Assembly: GCA_027382625.1 (NCBI GenBank) | Contig: JAJKFJ010021608.1 | Span: 62,001 to 126,000 of the forward strand | DNA from: Tetmemena sp. SeJ-2015 | Taxonomy: Eukaryota; Ciliophora; Spirotrichea; Sporadotrichida; Oxytrichidae | Reading direction: 5' to 3' | Length of the DNA: 64,000 nucleotides | Part shown: piece by piece, positions 46,813 through 57,563 of the stretch | Position numbering within the stretch: the first letter of the stretch is position 1 | Layout of the letters: each line of letters begins with the position of its first letter | The notes under the pieces: model-generated | Databases searched by the model: none | The model's input: the letters and a program-made list of their open reading frames with translations, nothing else | What the model was told of the DNA's origin: nothing | Position numbers and translations under genes: made by a program

Positions 46813-48390
46813 ATGAACACCAGATTCGCAAATTTAAGAATTAACACTCTTAACACTCGCAACTAATATAATAAAAAAAATATACAATCTATAAATATAA
46901 TAAACTAAGAAGGTATAAAGAAATTATTATTTTGTTTTTAAATGCACTTTTATAACATAAAAATTAACTAAACAGTTAATATCGATAAATGAGTTTAATA
47001 ATTTTTTTATCTTGCAAGTTTTAATCGACAGTAGATTTGGAGTAATTATAAGATAAAAGTCTCCCGATGATCTAAAGTACTCAAAAATAAAATCAGTCTG
47101 TGCGCAGACACGGTTTGAGCGAGTTAGAGAATAAAATACATGCCTATCTCGATTCTAAAAATGTCTATCTTTTTATAAAGTATATCAAGTTCACATTAAG
47201 GAAGCACTCCATGAATAAATGCAATTAGAATTGAACTCGCCACTTGTAACTGCAGAATTTTAAAGAAGGAGACTCCAAATGCTGTCTAAATCCAATAAAA
47301 ATACTCTAAAACCCACCATACTTAAAAGAAGAGAGCGTTAAGTAGGAGAGATATCTAAATATTTTATTATTTGAGCTTAGTGGTGAGCCTTCACTCTTAA
47401 ATAAATATTTCTTAAATAAATGAAGATATTTATATCATATTTAATAATTGTATTCGAAATATCATAGCTATTAAAGCTAAAGCCTAAAAGATTGCAATTT
47501 TGAAGACTGCTTAAACCAAGATTAAGATTAATTGAGGCTTAATCATATTGAAACAAGGAAGAGATTAACTAGTAATTAGAGCTTAAATTTACAAGAAAAT
47601 TCCAAAGCATTTTGCTCATATTCGGATTAAGATTTACCAATCTAAATTTACAGCCCCTTTAAATTTTGAGAGAAAACAAATATCATTTTTAATCAAGAAA
47701 TTATATTCCTTCTATTATAAAAAAAATTTACAGTTAAAAATTGTTGCCAAGTAAAGTTAAATTAAAGGGGGAAAAATTTAATTTTTAAAGAAAAAATTAG
47801 AATTTTTTTTAAAACGGGAAAAAGACTTAAAAATAAAAACAAAAATCAAAAATTAAATTTTTTTTTTTTTTGAAAAAAAAATGATTGTTAGAATAATTAT
47901 TTTTAATTTGGTTTTAGATCATTTAAAAAAATTTTTTTAAATATTTTAGTTAATTTTTGTTGGAATTTTCCAAATGGGGGGTTAACCCTTTTTTTTTTAA
48001 AGAAAAATTTTTTTTTTGAACCTTTTTAAAGCTTTTTTTCCAAAAAATTTTTTTTTAAAAATTCAATATAAATTTAAATTATTTAATGAGAAACAATTCA
48101 CCATTTTGAATTTATAATTGAATTTTCTTGTGAGGTATTAAATTAATTTTAATTTTTTAGCTTTTTAAAAATTTTTCTTTTATTAAAAAAATGAATTTAC
48201 CTTTAAAGATGTAGGGGAAAATGATCAGAGTGAAGTAATAACTTAAATCAATTAACAATAATCCTATAAGGGAAGAATAATTTAAAGAAGCAAGTTTTCG
48301 ACTCTGTGTTTAAAACACGAGTTAAGCACATCTACTACAGAGTCATAGAGCGAAGAGCAAAGTGACTACGAAAGTGATGTTGACATTTGA
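46813..48390 (+). CDS. Tandem family copy C, 17-bp IES in the motif
   Basis: Starts MNTRFANLRINTL at 46813, colinear with copy B. The second segment near 47.08 kb reads QSVRRHGLSELENKIHAYLD then SKNV. The frame breaks, and removing 17 bp (pointer TATC) gives YQVHIKEALHEQMQLELNSP and TAEFQRRRLQMLSKSN, KPTILKRRERQ. The C-terminal segment near 48.3 kb has SSTESQSEEQSDYESDVDI and TGA at 48388. Homopolymer-rich spacer between 47.7 and 48.2 kb separates the segments. Sequence similarity to B and E is clear at the protein level and low at the DNA level, so the duplication is not recent. Confidence 0.6.
47170..47186 (+). other. IES of copy C, 17 bp, pointer TATC
   Basis: TATC at 47166-47169 and 47183-47186. 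No GT...AG ends. Excision restores NV-YQVHIKEALHEQM, matching uninterrupted copy B codon for codon. Confidence 0.8.
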
Positions 48391-48949
48391 AAAAAGGATA
48401 TAAAATTTTTATTTTGTTTGGTCTAGGGTCAATTACTGTATATTTAATTTATCTATTCATAAGCAATTTCATTCCTAGTTTTCAAGGTAAAAACAGAAGG
48501 AGAGAAAAAAACAAATAATTTTCAGCAAAAAAGCCTCTTTATGGCAAATACCTAAGTAAAATGAGGTGGGTCAGAGTCTAATCAGAATAACATTGATGCT
48601 TATATTCTGTAATTATAAAACCATTAAAATTGTTGAAAATTATAATTCGAAAAAGTGTCTCAATAAAAATTTTGAGAAAGCAGAAATTCAAAAACTTATA
48701 AAAATTTAGTTTTAAAAAATTTAATTTCCCTTTTAAAAATTTTTTAGAATATTTAATTTAATTAAGGGGGTTTTTAATAAATGGAAATTTATAAAAAATA
48801 ATAAATATAAAAAATATTTAAAAAATCTAAAAAACCCCAACATTTTGCTTATTAATTGAGTTATATAAACTCACTGCTGAAAAGATCTCAATAAATGAAA
48901 TTATAAAGACTATGCTTTATTTTAAAATATGAAAACTTTAATCTGCCTC

Positions 48950-51847
48950 AGCTTTATTCCTGAAAATGCAACTCCAGAGGATTATATTATTTAAGGAGAG
49001 AGCCATCCATGAGTATTTTAATTTTAAGAGTACTTAAATGGTGAAGATATCTAAATTTATAATAATATTTAGTTATTGAATAATACTCTAGTATAGTTTA
49101 CATTCATCATAAATTGCATTTAGTTTTAAATTATTTAAATTGATAATTGTTGATTATCGACGTGAAAGGATTTATTTCGAGATAAAAAATTAAAAGGAAT
49201 TTGGGAAAAAATAAAAACAAAATGCGTGCCCAAACACCCAAACCCCTTTAAATATCTTTTTATTAAAAAAGCAAGACCAAGATATATAAGCACTTCTTAG
49301 TCCAAAAGTAATCCTGGCTAACGTAGCATTAATTTCTTATCTTCTATAAAATTAAAGCCTTCCCACGAGGTTTAAAAAATACTTAAATAATAAAGGTTAT
49401 GCATCATTAGTCAGCGATTAGATAGATAATGCTATCAATAGAAATTGAATCAAAACTAATGCAATAAATTATATAAAATGAAACAGTTTAATGAAGAAAG
49501 CAATATTCAAGAAATTTTATTTCTTGTATTCTACTTGTAAAATTTTTACTTTATTAAAGTGATGAATGACTTAAATGATAAAACTCAATCGCAGAATTAA
49601 AATCTAAAAAAAATTTAAAAAACTTTAAATTTTGGTAGGGGAAAATAATAAATTTTTAAAAAACAGAGATTAATTATTTTTTAAAAAAAAATATTTGGGC
49701 CTCCTTATTTCACCTAATGTCTTTAGTCTTATAATTTTAGTTTTTGCTATAAATCGTATCTCACATAATTCTATTCTAGGCTATATAAATGTTATAATAT
49801 GGCAAAAAAATTAAATTTTTTAAGTATTTTTTTTACCATTGTTGCATAAAATTAGTTAAATAGTCAAGTGCGAACTTCGGATTTCAATATAACGTAGAGT
49901 GATTCTTAGGACAAAAAATCTACAACTGCCCTCAACGCGAACTCACCCTTGGCCCAATGTAGCCCTAAAGTTACACTACCCAGTTTTCTCAAAAAAAGAA
50001 TGATAAGATCTAATCTCTCTCAAGGAGAGGGAAGATTTAAATTTCTATTTTAAGCCTGCAAAGAGATTCTTCAGTTAACAGTCTCAATGCCAATATATTC
50101 ATTGGCGGTTGATAATTATATTAAAATTAATTACATAGAGCAACTATTTTAACCCTCCTTAGAAACTCTAAGTTTTAATAAAGAAATTTTAGCTGATAAA
50201 ATCAATTAAGCTTTAGAACTTACGAATTAATTTTAGATGCCAGTATAATATGTAGTGAATTAGAGGGCCCTCAAAATTTTATATTTAAATGAAAATTTAC
50301 ATTTAAATCATTTTTAAAAAACTGGAAAATGATTTTTCTATTTTAACAGAATACAGATTGAACTCTCATGCAAATATAGATCTAAACTTTATCGTCAGAA
50401 ATTTATAATTCACCTATCTACAATTCATAATGTAATTAAAATTTAATTTTGCAACTCATCAAAGCCTAAATTGACAGCAACAACTTTACATTTTTTTACT
50501 CCTTCAATGAAATATCCTAAAATAAATTTTCAAATTTTATGAGTTAAAAAATTTAAATTTAAAAAGTAGAAAAATTATAAGGATTATTTATTAATTATTT
50601 TTTAAATTTTAAAAAAAAAATTTTAACCCTTTTTTTTCAAAAATAAAAAAATTTTTTTTAATTTTTTTATTAATTAATTTTAAAAAAAATGATTTTAAAT
50701 TAATTAAAAGAAAAAAAATCATTTTTTTGGAAAGAAAAAAATCTCTTAAATTTTACTTTTTTTGACCTTCGTTCATTTTTAAAAATTTCTTCTTTATTTA
50801 AATAAAAAAGCTTTTTTTTTTTCTAAAAATTTTAAATATTTTTTTCAAAGGCCCATTATTAAAATAAATTTCTAGAAAAGCATAGCAATCAGAAATACTA
50901 GAACACTAGGACACTTCGGAATCCTTTGAAGTTATCCCCAGTTCTCCGGCCTTGATTTATACCAAGAGTTAATTTTAGTCAGATAGCTCTCCATTTATTT
51001 TGATTATAATTTCAAGATTATATAACCAATTATTTTTACTCCATTATTTGAAGTATCAAAGAAATCCTTGTCTTCAATATATTTTTATCTACTGTTAATA
51101 AATAATTCTTCAGCGACAAAATCAGTCGGTCATAGACTTTTCCCAAAAGGAAAATCATCATTTTGCAAAAAAGATTAAAAATATATATTTTATAGATAAG
51201 TACACAGCTTTAGCACTATAAGCACTAGCTTTTATTATTTATTTTTGCCATTTAAGCCTCTCAGCGAAACAATAATGAGTTTGACTCTGATTTTAGCTTT
51301 ATAAATAAGAAGAATTTTAAATATTATTTTGAATGTAATAAATGATCAAGTTTTTTTTAAAAAATATTTTATGAAATTAATTATTTATTATATATTCTTG
51401 ATTTTAATAAATAATCTTTTAAACCGCTTTGATTTATTCCAAACCAATTAATAAGAATTTGAAAAATTTAGTTTTAGAAAGAAATCTTAAAAATCAGATC
51501 TTTTTAAAATATACTAGTTGAGTTAGTGTTTCCTTCGCATCTGTTGATATGAATTATCAAAAAGAAACATTTAACTCTATAGCTGCATTTATATTTATAT
51601 TTTTTATGGATATATTTTTATTTGAAAAATCAGGTCCTGCTTAAAAATGGTGGTCCAATATTAATTTAAAAATGGCCATCAGTTTAGAATAATTCAATAT
51701 TAAAATATATTATATTTTTTTATAATAAAAAATTATTATTAATTTTATTTAGCTTTTTAATTTGTTAAATATTATTAAAATAATATTAGCTCTTCGAATG
51801 AAGAAGATAACGTTGAGAACAATGAAAACATTGAATATTTTGAATGA
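48950..51847 (+). CDS. Tandem family copy D, fragmentary
   Basis: Only pieces are readable: a KEALHE-like KERAIHEYF near 48.99 kb; SQVRTSDFNITQSDSQDKKS and LPSFLKKRMIRSNLSQGEGR near 49.87-50.0 kb; AQQSEILEHQDTSESFEVIP near 50.89 kb; and an acidic tail SSSNEEDNVENNENIEYFE with TGA at 51845. Position, order and tail agree with the family. Homopolymer-rich AT blocks (49.6-49.85 kb, 50.58-50.85 kb) lie between. It may be an active gene with many IESs or a decayed copy. Confidence 0.35.
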
Positions 51848-53096
51848 AATATTTGTCTCAACTACGTCTTATATTAAGCTCAAAGATTTAAATTGATGAT
51901 GACTGAAAGAAAAAATAAATTGATTAAAAAATAAGATAGCAGTTAAAGTCCATAAAATTTCTACAAATGTCTTATTCAAAAAAGGAATAAATTTTTCCTT
52001 TTTTGATAATCTCCATGATTGTAATTTCGATAAAATTAAACTGATATTACAAAATGGAATAAAAAATTGTAATTCTATTTTGTGCCTGTGGATGATCTCT
52101 GAGGAGAAAATTTTGTTGCTGCAAGTATTATTTTAAAATTTGAGTTAATAGATTCCCTCTCTTCATATTTTTAGCTAGCCTTATTTGCTTAAATTAAGGT
52201 GTTTATAAATGTGTGAGATATTTTTCACGGTAATACTGAGCGATACTTGGTAGATATTTTGTTTTGAGCTGATATAGTTGTGCACTCTAGTTTCATGCTA
52301 TGCTTTACATTACATTAGTTCCCTATTCTGGATGTGAGAATGTACTTCTTGTAGTATTAAAGGAGTATCATATATTAGTCTTTAATGAGATGTCTGTCCT
52401 CAGAGGATAATAAAAAAGATAATGCAGTAACCCAAGTAGTTCTAGAAAAAGTAAAGAGGGAACTCCTCACAAACTCAACTTCCTTCTTCAATTAATTTGA
52501 AAATTATCTATTAAAAATAAAAACTTTTTTAAAGCAGCAATTTCAAGCACTAATTAGAATAATAATTTTATCTTGCATTTTGTAATATTTCCTTTACTTT
52601 GAATTAAATTTATGCTTTGTAAAATATACTTATAGCCTAATTTTAGAACCTCTCTCCTAGTAATTCTATTAGCTAAAATTTAAAAATATATTATGATAAA
52701 ATAATAATTTAAGTTTCATCTATCTCAGCAACCATTCATTTCGTCAATTTATTTAAAAATGACTATTCTATATATCTTAGGCTATAATGAACCTAACTGA
52801 TAGTAATTAGAGTAAAGCAAACAAATAAAAAATTGCTTATTTTTATTTCTTAAAATGGTTTAGTAAATTAAGGTTATGGCATATTTGCTTATAAATAATC
52901 TAGGATATTTAAATCATTCGAATATGAAAATTAATTATATTAGCATATTTAGGACAACTGAGTAACACTCTACTAAATTTATAATAAGTATTTTCTAAAT
53001 CTTCTAATATACTCTAAAGACATAGAAATGTTAGAGAATTGCAGAAACTTTCAGTAATCAGGATAACGCAATGGAAAACTTTATATAAAACATCAC
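51848..53096. other. Mostly AT-rich spacer with one possible family-like fragment
   Basis: Near 52.40 kb the plus strand reads SSEDNKKDNAVTQVVLEKVK then RELLTNSTSFFNQFEN, which could be a diverged NVYQVHIKEALHE-like segment of another copy. Nothing else is supported. Confidence 0.25.
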
Positions 53097-54922
53097 ATGA
53101 ACTCACATCTATCAGAAAATCATAGCAAAATTGTTTTTATGTCCAAGTTAAACCTTACTGATCAAATTTTTAGATTCATTACAAAAATAATCAATTCTTA
53201 TTTATTATTTTTATGCGATTTAAAATTAGAAAATAAGCATACCTCATTGTTAAATGATTGCAAATTTCGAGAGCAAAAATTAATTAAAATTATTAGTTTA
53301 TAAGTTTGTATCATTAAGTTGTAAAAGATTGGTTAATTGCTTTCCTTTGAGTAAATTTACTTTTCTGGAGCCATTTTTGAAAGAGAGCTCCAATAAATAA
53401 TCTGCTTGCACTTGCCGATTTGGCCCTTTAAACGTGGTGTTGGGTTTAAAATAGAACTGGTAGCATAATCGACTGGTGAAAACGAAGCTAAACTGACAAT
53501 ATTAAATTTTGTGATTGAGAGGTTTTCTATAATTTAAAAATATTAATATACCTGTAAATCAAACCCAACGCACTCTAATGAAGTCTAAGTTTCAAAATCT
53601 TAAAATAGACGCCTTTTGTTCATAAATGATGGTTTATTTATATTTCAAGGCAGAATTCTAGAAATGTGTCCTTGAAGTCAGTGCCGCTTAGCGCTTGTCT
53701 GACTATAATCAAAGCAGACATGACTGTGGAGGAAAAGCGCATATACGAGTATCTAGATCAAATGCAAATCAACAATATTTATTTTAAAGTTTGATAAATC
53801 TACTAACTGAATGTTAGGGAAGAGCTTCATGAATAAAATATGTGCGGCATCAATTCTCCTAATCTGCGCCTCGAACTACAAAGGAGAGGAGGACTACAAT
53901 CTAGATAGAGTAGGTTAATTCCAAGAAATGGCTACAGTACGCCCTTCCAAGAAAAAGTTAACAAACTTCAAAAATAATGCAGATTATTGGTTTAATAAAA
54001 TTATTAAAAAGGAATGAAATATCTTCCTAAAAATAGGTTAAATCAAATTATGTTTGAATTTCGTTAGAGAGTAGCAAGGCTCTTTAAAAAATTTGAAATT
54101 AAATGCGAATGTCTAAAATCAATTAAATAATTACAATAAATTCAAACGCTTTATATTTCCAAAAAAAAAATTAGTTAACCAAATTCCAGCATTCGCCTAA
54201 TATCAAACAAAATTTATAAGTTAACTCTAAACTATATTTTGAGTAAATATTTACAAAACTATACTATTTATCGATGACCATTTACCATTAATTATTATTT
54301 AATTATAAAACTTCAATCAGAATCTCATTAGCACTGCAATAAAAATTCTAATTTATGGCACAGTGACACTAGGAGTAGCTTCTCAAGTGAGCATGAAGAG
54401 ACCCTTGATCAAGTGGGGTTGGATAATCAGACAGCAGAAAAAATAGATGTTTTTGCTTCGGCAAGCAACTCAAGCGAGCCTTCTCAGAATTCTCGAAATT
54501 AACCTCTCAATCGCTCTTTAGCTGCCACAACAGGTTGGATACTACCTCAACCCAAGAGTAAATTCTCGCTCTAGGCTGTGGACTTATCTGACCTTATTTT
54601 AATCTACTTTTAAATGGATGATTTGTTGACGATGAGGAGAGTGACGATAATAGTAGATCATACTTCTGATCTACCTTGCCTATTAGAAGTGCTTGATCTC
54701 CACTCACTCATAATACACATAATAATAAATGTTAATAAGAATCCTCGTAAATAAAACCTATAAGTCTCTAATAACTACAGAGCATACTTCAAAATTTATT
54801 ATTCAGAAAGTGGGCTATATAACCAACAGAGGGACCCTTATGCTCCCATTTATCATAGACCACAAAAATCTTTATTATAAAATAAGATGGAATCCAATCT
54901 GAAAATGGTAAATCATATGTGA
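53097..54922 (+). CDS. Tandem family copy E, 30-bp IES in the motif
   Basis: A first segment MNSHLSENHSKI at 53097 may be the start. The motif segment at 53720 reads MTVEEKRIYEYLDQMQI. A 30-bp insertion carrying an in-frame TGA follows; removing it (pointer AAATC) gives YQLNVREELHEQNMCGINSP and LRLELQRRGGLQSRQ. A Ser-rich part near 54.36 kb (SSFSSEHEETLDQVGLDNQT) leads either to a short acidic end VDDEESDDNSRSYF (TGA 54667), like the siblings, or by an open frame to SGLYNQQRDPYAPIYHRPQK (TGA 54920). Which end is used is not settled. Confidence 0.55.
53771..53800 (+). other. IES of copy E, 30 bp, pointer AAATC
   Basis: AAATC at 53766-53770 and 53796-53800. Its length is a multiple of three, but it contains TGA in frame. 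Excision gives MQI-YQLNVREELHEQ, aligning with copies A, B and C. Confidence 0.75.
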
Positions 54923-54929
54923 ATCATTT

Positions 54930-56600
54930 TTTTTAAAGCCATTTAATTAAATATACTTTTCCTTAAATAGACTATAATTGTTTTCTTAATTTTTAATTTG
55001 CAATTCTTATTAGAATTGGAAAGGCAGAATGGACTAAAGTGAACTTTACTAATGATTATAGACTTAATTAAGTTATATAGATAGTTAGTATCAATCATCC
55101 ACTGCGGATTCTAAAGTTTCTTAATTTTTAATATTTAAACTTCCTTTCTCTATCTATCGAAGTTAAAATTGTCATACAATAATTTTAATTGTATTTACTA
55201 AATTTATTAGAATTTATTCCAAATAGCATTTAATAAGGAATTAATTTTCTTTGATATAAAGTTTCCATTATTGAGGAGGGGACAGCTTAATTTTATAAAG
55301 TGTGGTAGTGCATTTTATATTTTAAGTTTGACCCTGCAGCAAATACTGGCCGTATAAATTATCTTATTTCCATTATAGATTAATTTATAACTCAAATTGG
55401 AAATTGTAAAATAAATAAGATGATTATATTTAGATTATATTTTGCTTTTAATGTTTTAACAAGCAATATTTTGAAACAATCATTAGAGTCTGAATTAGTG
55501 TAAAATTGATAAATTAAATTTGACTAAAGATTTAATAAATTTTATTTATAAAAAGGGTTTGAAATGAAAATAAAGCAGAAGTGTAATAATATATTTATGG
55601 ATAGCGAAATGGGTAGCTTTAACGGGTATTATAAAAAATGAAGGAGTTAATCATTTTAATTTCCTCACTCTAAAATAAATTTGAAAAACTAAATTTGTCT
55701 AAACATATTTCTTTCCTCAAGATCTTATATCTTCCATTAAGCAACCTTTCTAGAAATATAAGTAGCCAAAAGTCATTTGATGATCTCATTATACGATAGT
55801 GGAATTTATTGCTACGATATTCTTAAACATTAATTCAGCATTCCAACAATTTCACGATTATTTATTTGTCAAGTCTACCGTCATAACAAATTTTAACTAC
55901 CTATAGAGCAGAAAATTAATTATGTTATCGGATTAAATTAAAATTTAGACTTTCTTAGAATTTCGCATTTTAGGAAAAAATTAATGATTAGGTTTATTAG
56001 AGTCAGTAAATTTTATTCAATAAATAGCGGCAAAGTATTTTGAATGCTCGCCATTTTAACATAAATTACTCAATCTTCCCATTCGAAATAATTCAAATGA
56101 TCAAAGCATTTATATATTACTTAATTTTTAAATCAAAATGTCTTAAATTTAAGCGAAGTATATGCATGTCAGAAATTTAATTATTTTTATTTTCATTCTT
56201 AAATCTAGAAAAATATTCTTAGAGCATATAGTTTCATGAGACATAGAATTAATGAATATTTTAAGTCCTATTAAATAAATTGAATAAATATGCAAGCCCA
56301 AGAATCGTACTTAGTAAAGGCGGGCAATCCAAGAACATAAACCGAGTATTTGTTGAGAGTTGGCCTGAAAACTCTCCCTACATTTATGATAATGGCAGAC
56401 TAGCAGGCAGAATATCGAGTGTGTGGACCTAAATATTCGATTTAATTTTGTAATTATATTGATTTAGGAGACTCATAACTGATAGCGTAAGTTTAAATTA
56501 CCCTGAATCAAATAACAATCTTTGATTGCTTCCCTCCTTCTTATAGTTCATTTATATAAGAATTGAGAAGTTAATCCCAAGAGTTAAATATTTAAATTTA
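54930..56600. other. AT-rich spacer, no gene seen
   Basis: About 75-80 percent AT. No protein-like frame, hairpin or repeat stood out on either strand. Confidence 0.5.
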
Positions 56601-56609
56601 TTATAATTA

Positions 56610-57545
56610 GGAAGTAATGGATTCGGCGCATCTGTTCCACGTGCAAGGGAAGTGATGTCTACCTACATCTGCCAAACAGCCTCATTAGGGGGGTTGTCCT
56701 TCCCCAAAGAAAGATCAACTCGAGAGCCTTCCACTCTCTAAATAGCTAAATAGGATAAGGCTCCTCCAAAGTCATTTGATAATGTCCACATCAGACTTTT
56801 GCGTCTGCTTCGGTATGGAATAGCAGACTCTTTCTCCGGAGTTACAACCAGGTACGAGATAAAGTAATCAAAAGCATTTAAGATAGTGCAGAGAAGGAGG
56901 CTCAATGGCTTCTCTAGAATCCGTATCGCAAAACGGCGGCAAGAATAGATCATAGGGGGAGATAGATGCCAACTTCTTCAACTGCCCAATTGATCTTGAA
57001 GAAATATAAGAATGTGACATCCCCCACCATGATAAGTCTTCCCCCAACAAAGTCTAAATTTCGTTTGGGTACTCTACATTAGCAAGGGCGAGCGTAGGCG
57101 CCAGTTGGAGGACAGGCAGCAGGAGTTTTCGAAAGCCATAACGAGGTGATTGTTCGAAGGCCGTGAGCTGATCTACATTGACGAGTCCTCCTTCCACAGG
57201 TGGCAGTCCTTGAGGCGGACCTGGCTCAAGCGGTCGATGACAGTTCCGATTCCAAATGTGCGCGGTTGCTCAGCCACAATCAAAGGTGCAATCAGCTTGA
57301 GGAGCGGACTCGTCCACCACCACATCTTCACTGGTAGCAACAATGTTGGCCACTTCACTACCATCCTCCAGCGCCTCCTTCAGGTTGCCTCCCAGAGCTG
57401 TATCGTCATCATGGACAACCTGAGCATTCACAAGAGCCAGAAAGGTCAAGGACCTCTTCCAAGGCAACTAAGTCCTGGCCTACCTTCCCCCCTTCAGCTG
57501 CTCTCTGAATCCAATCAAGCCGCCCGAATGGAAGCCTAATCTATA
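56610..57545 (+). pseudogene. Decayed IS630/Tc1-type transposase, GC-richer than surroundings
   Basis: Catalytic core pieces: IYIDESSFHRWQSLRRTW (first Asp), SCIVIMDNLSIHKSQK (second Asp), then, after a one-base frame shift within the A run at 57441, the LAYLPPFSCSLNPIK block in which the third catalytic Glu is Lys. Upstream is a basic region (QSKAFKIVQRRRLNGFSRIR, IAKRRQEQIIGGD) that fits a DNA-binding half. A TGA lies in frame at 57147 just before LFEGRELIYIDESS. With the frame shift and Glu-to-Lys change this copy should be inactive. Higher GC and CAG rather than TAA/TAG Gln codons mark it as different from the transposase at 17 kb. Confidence 0.75.
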
Positions 57546-57563
57546 ATAATATCGGAAGCCATC

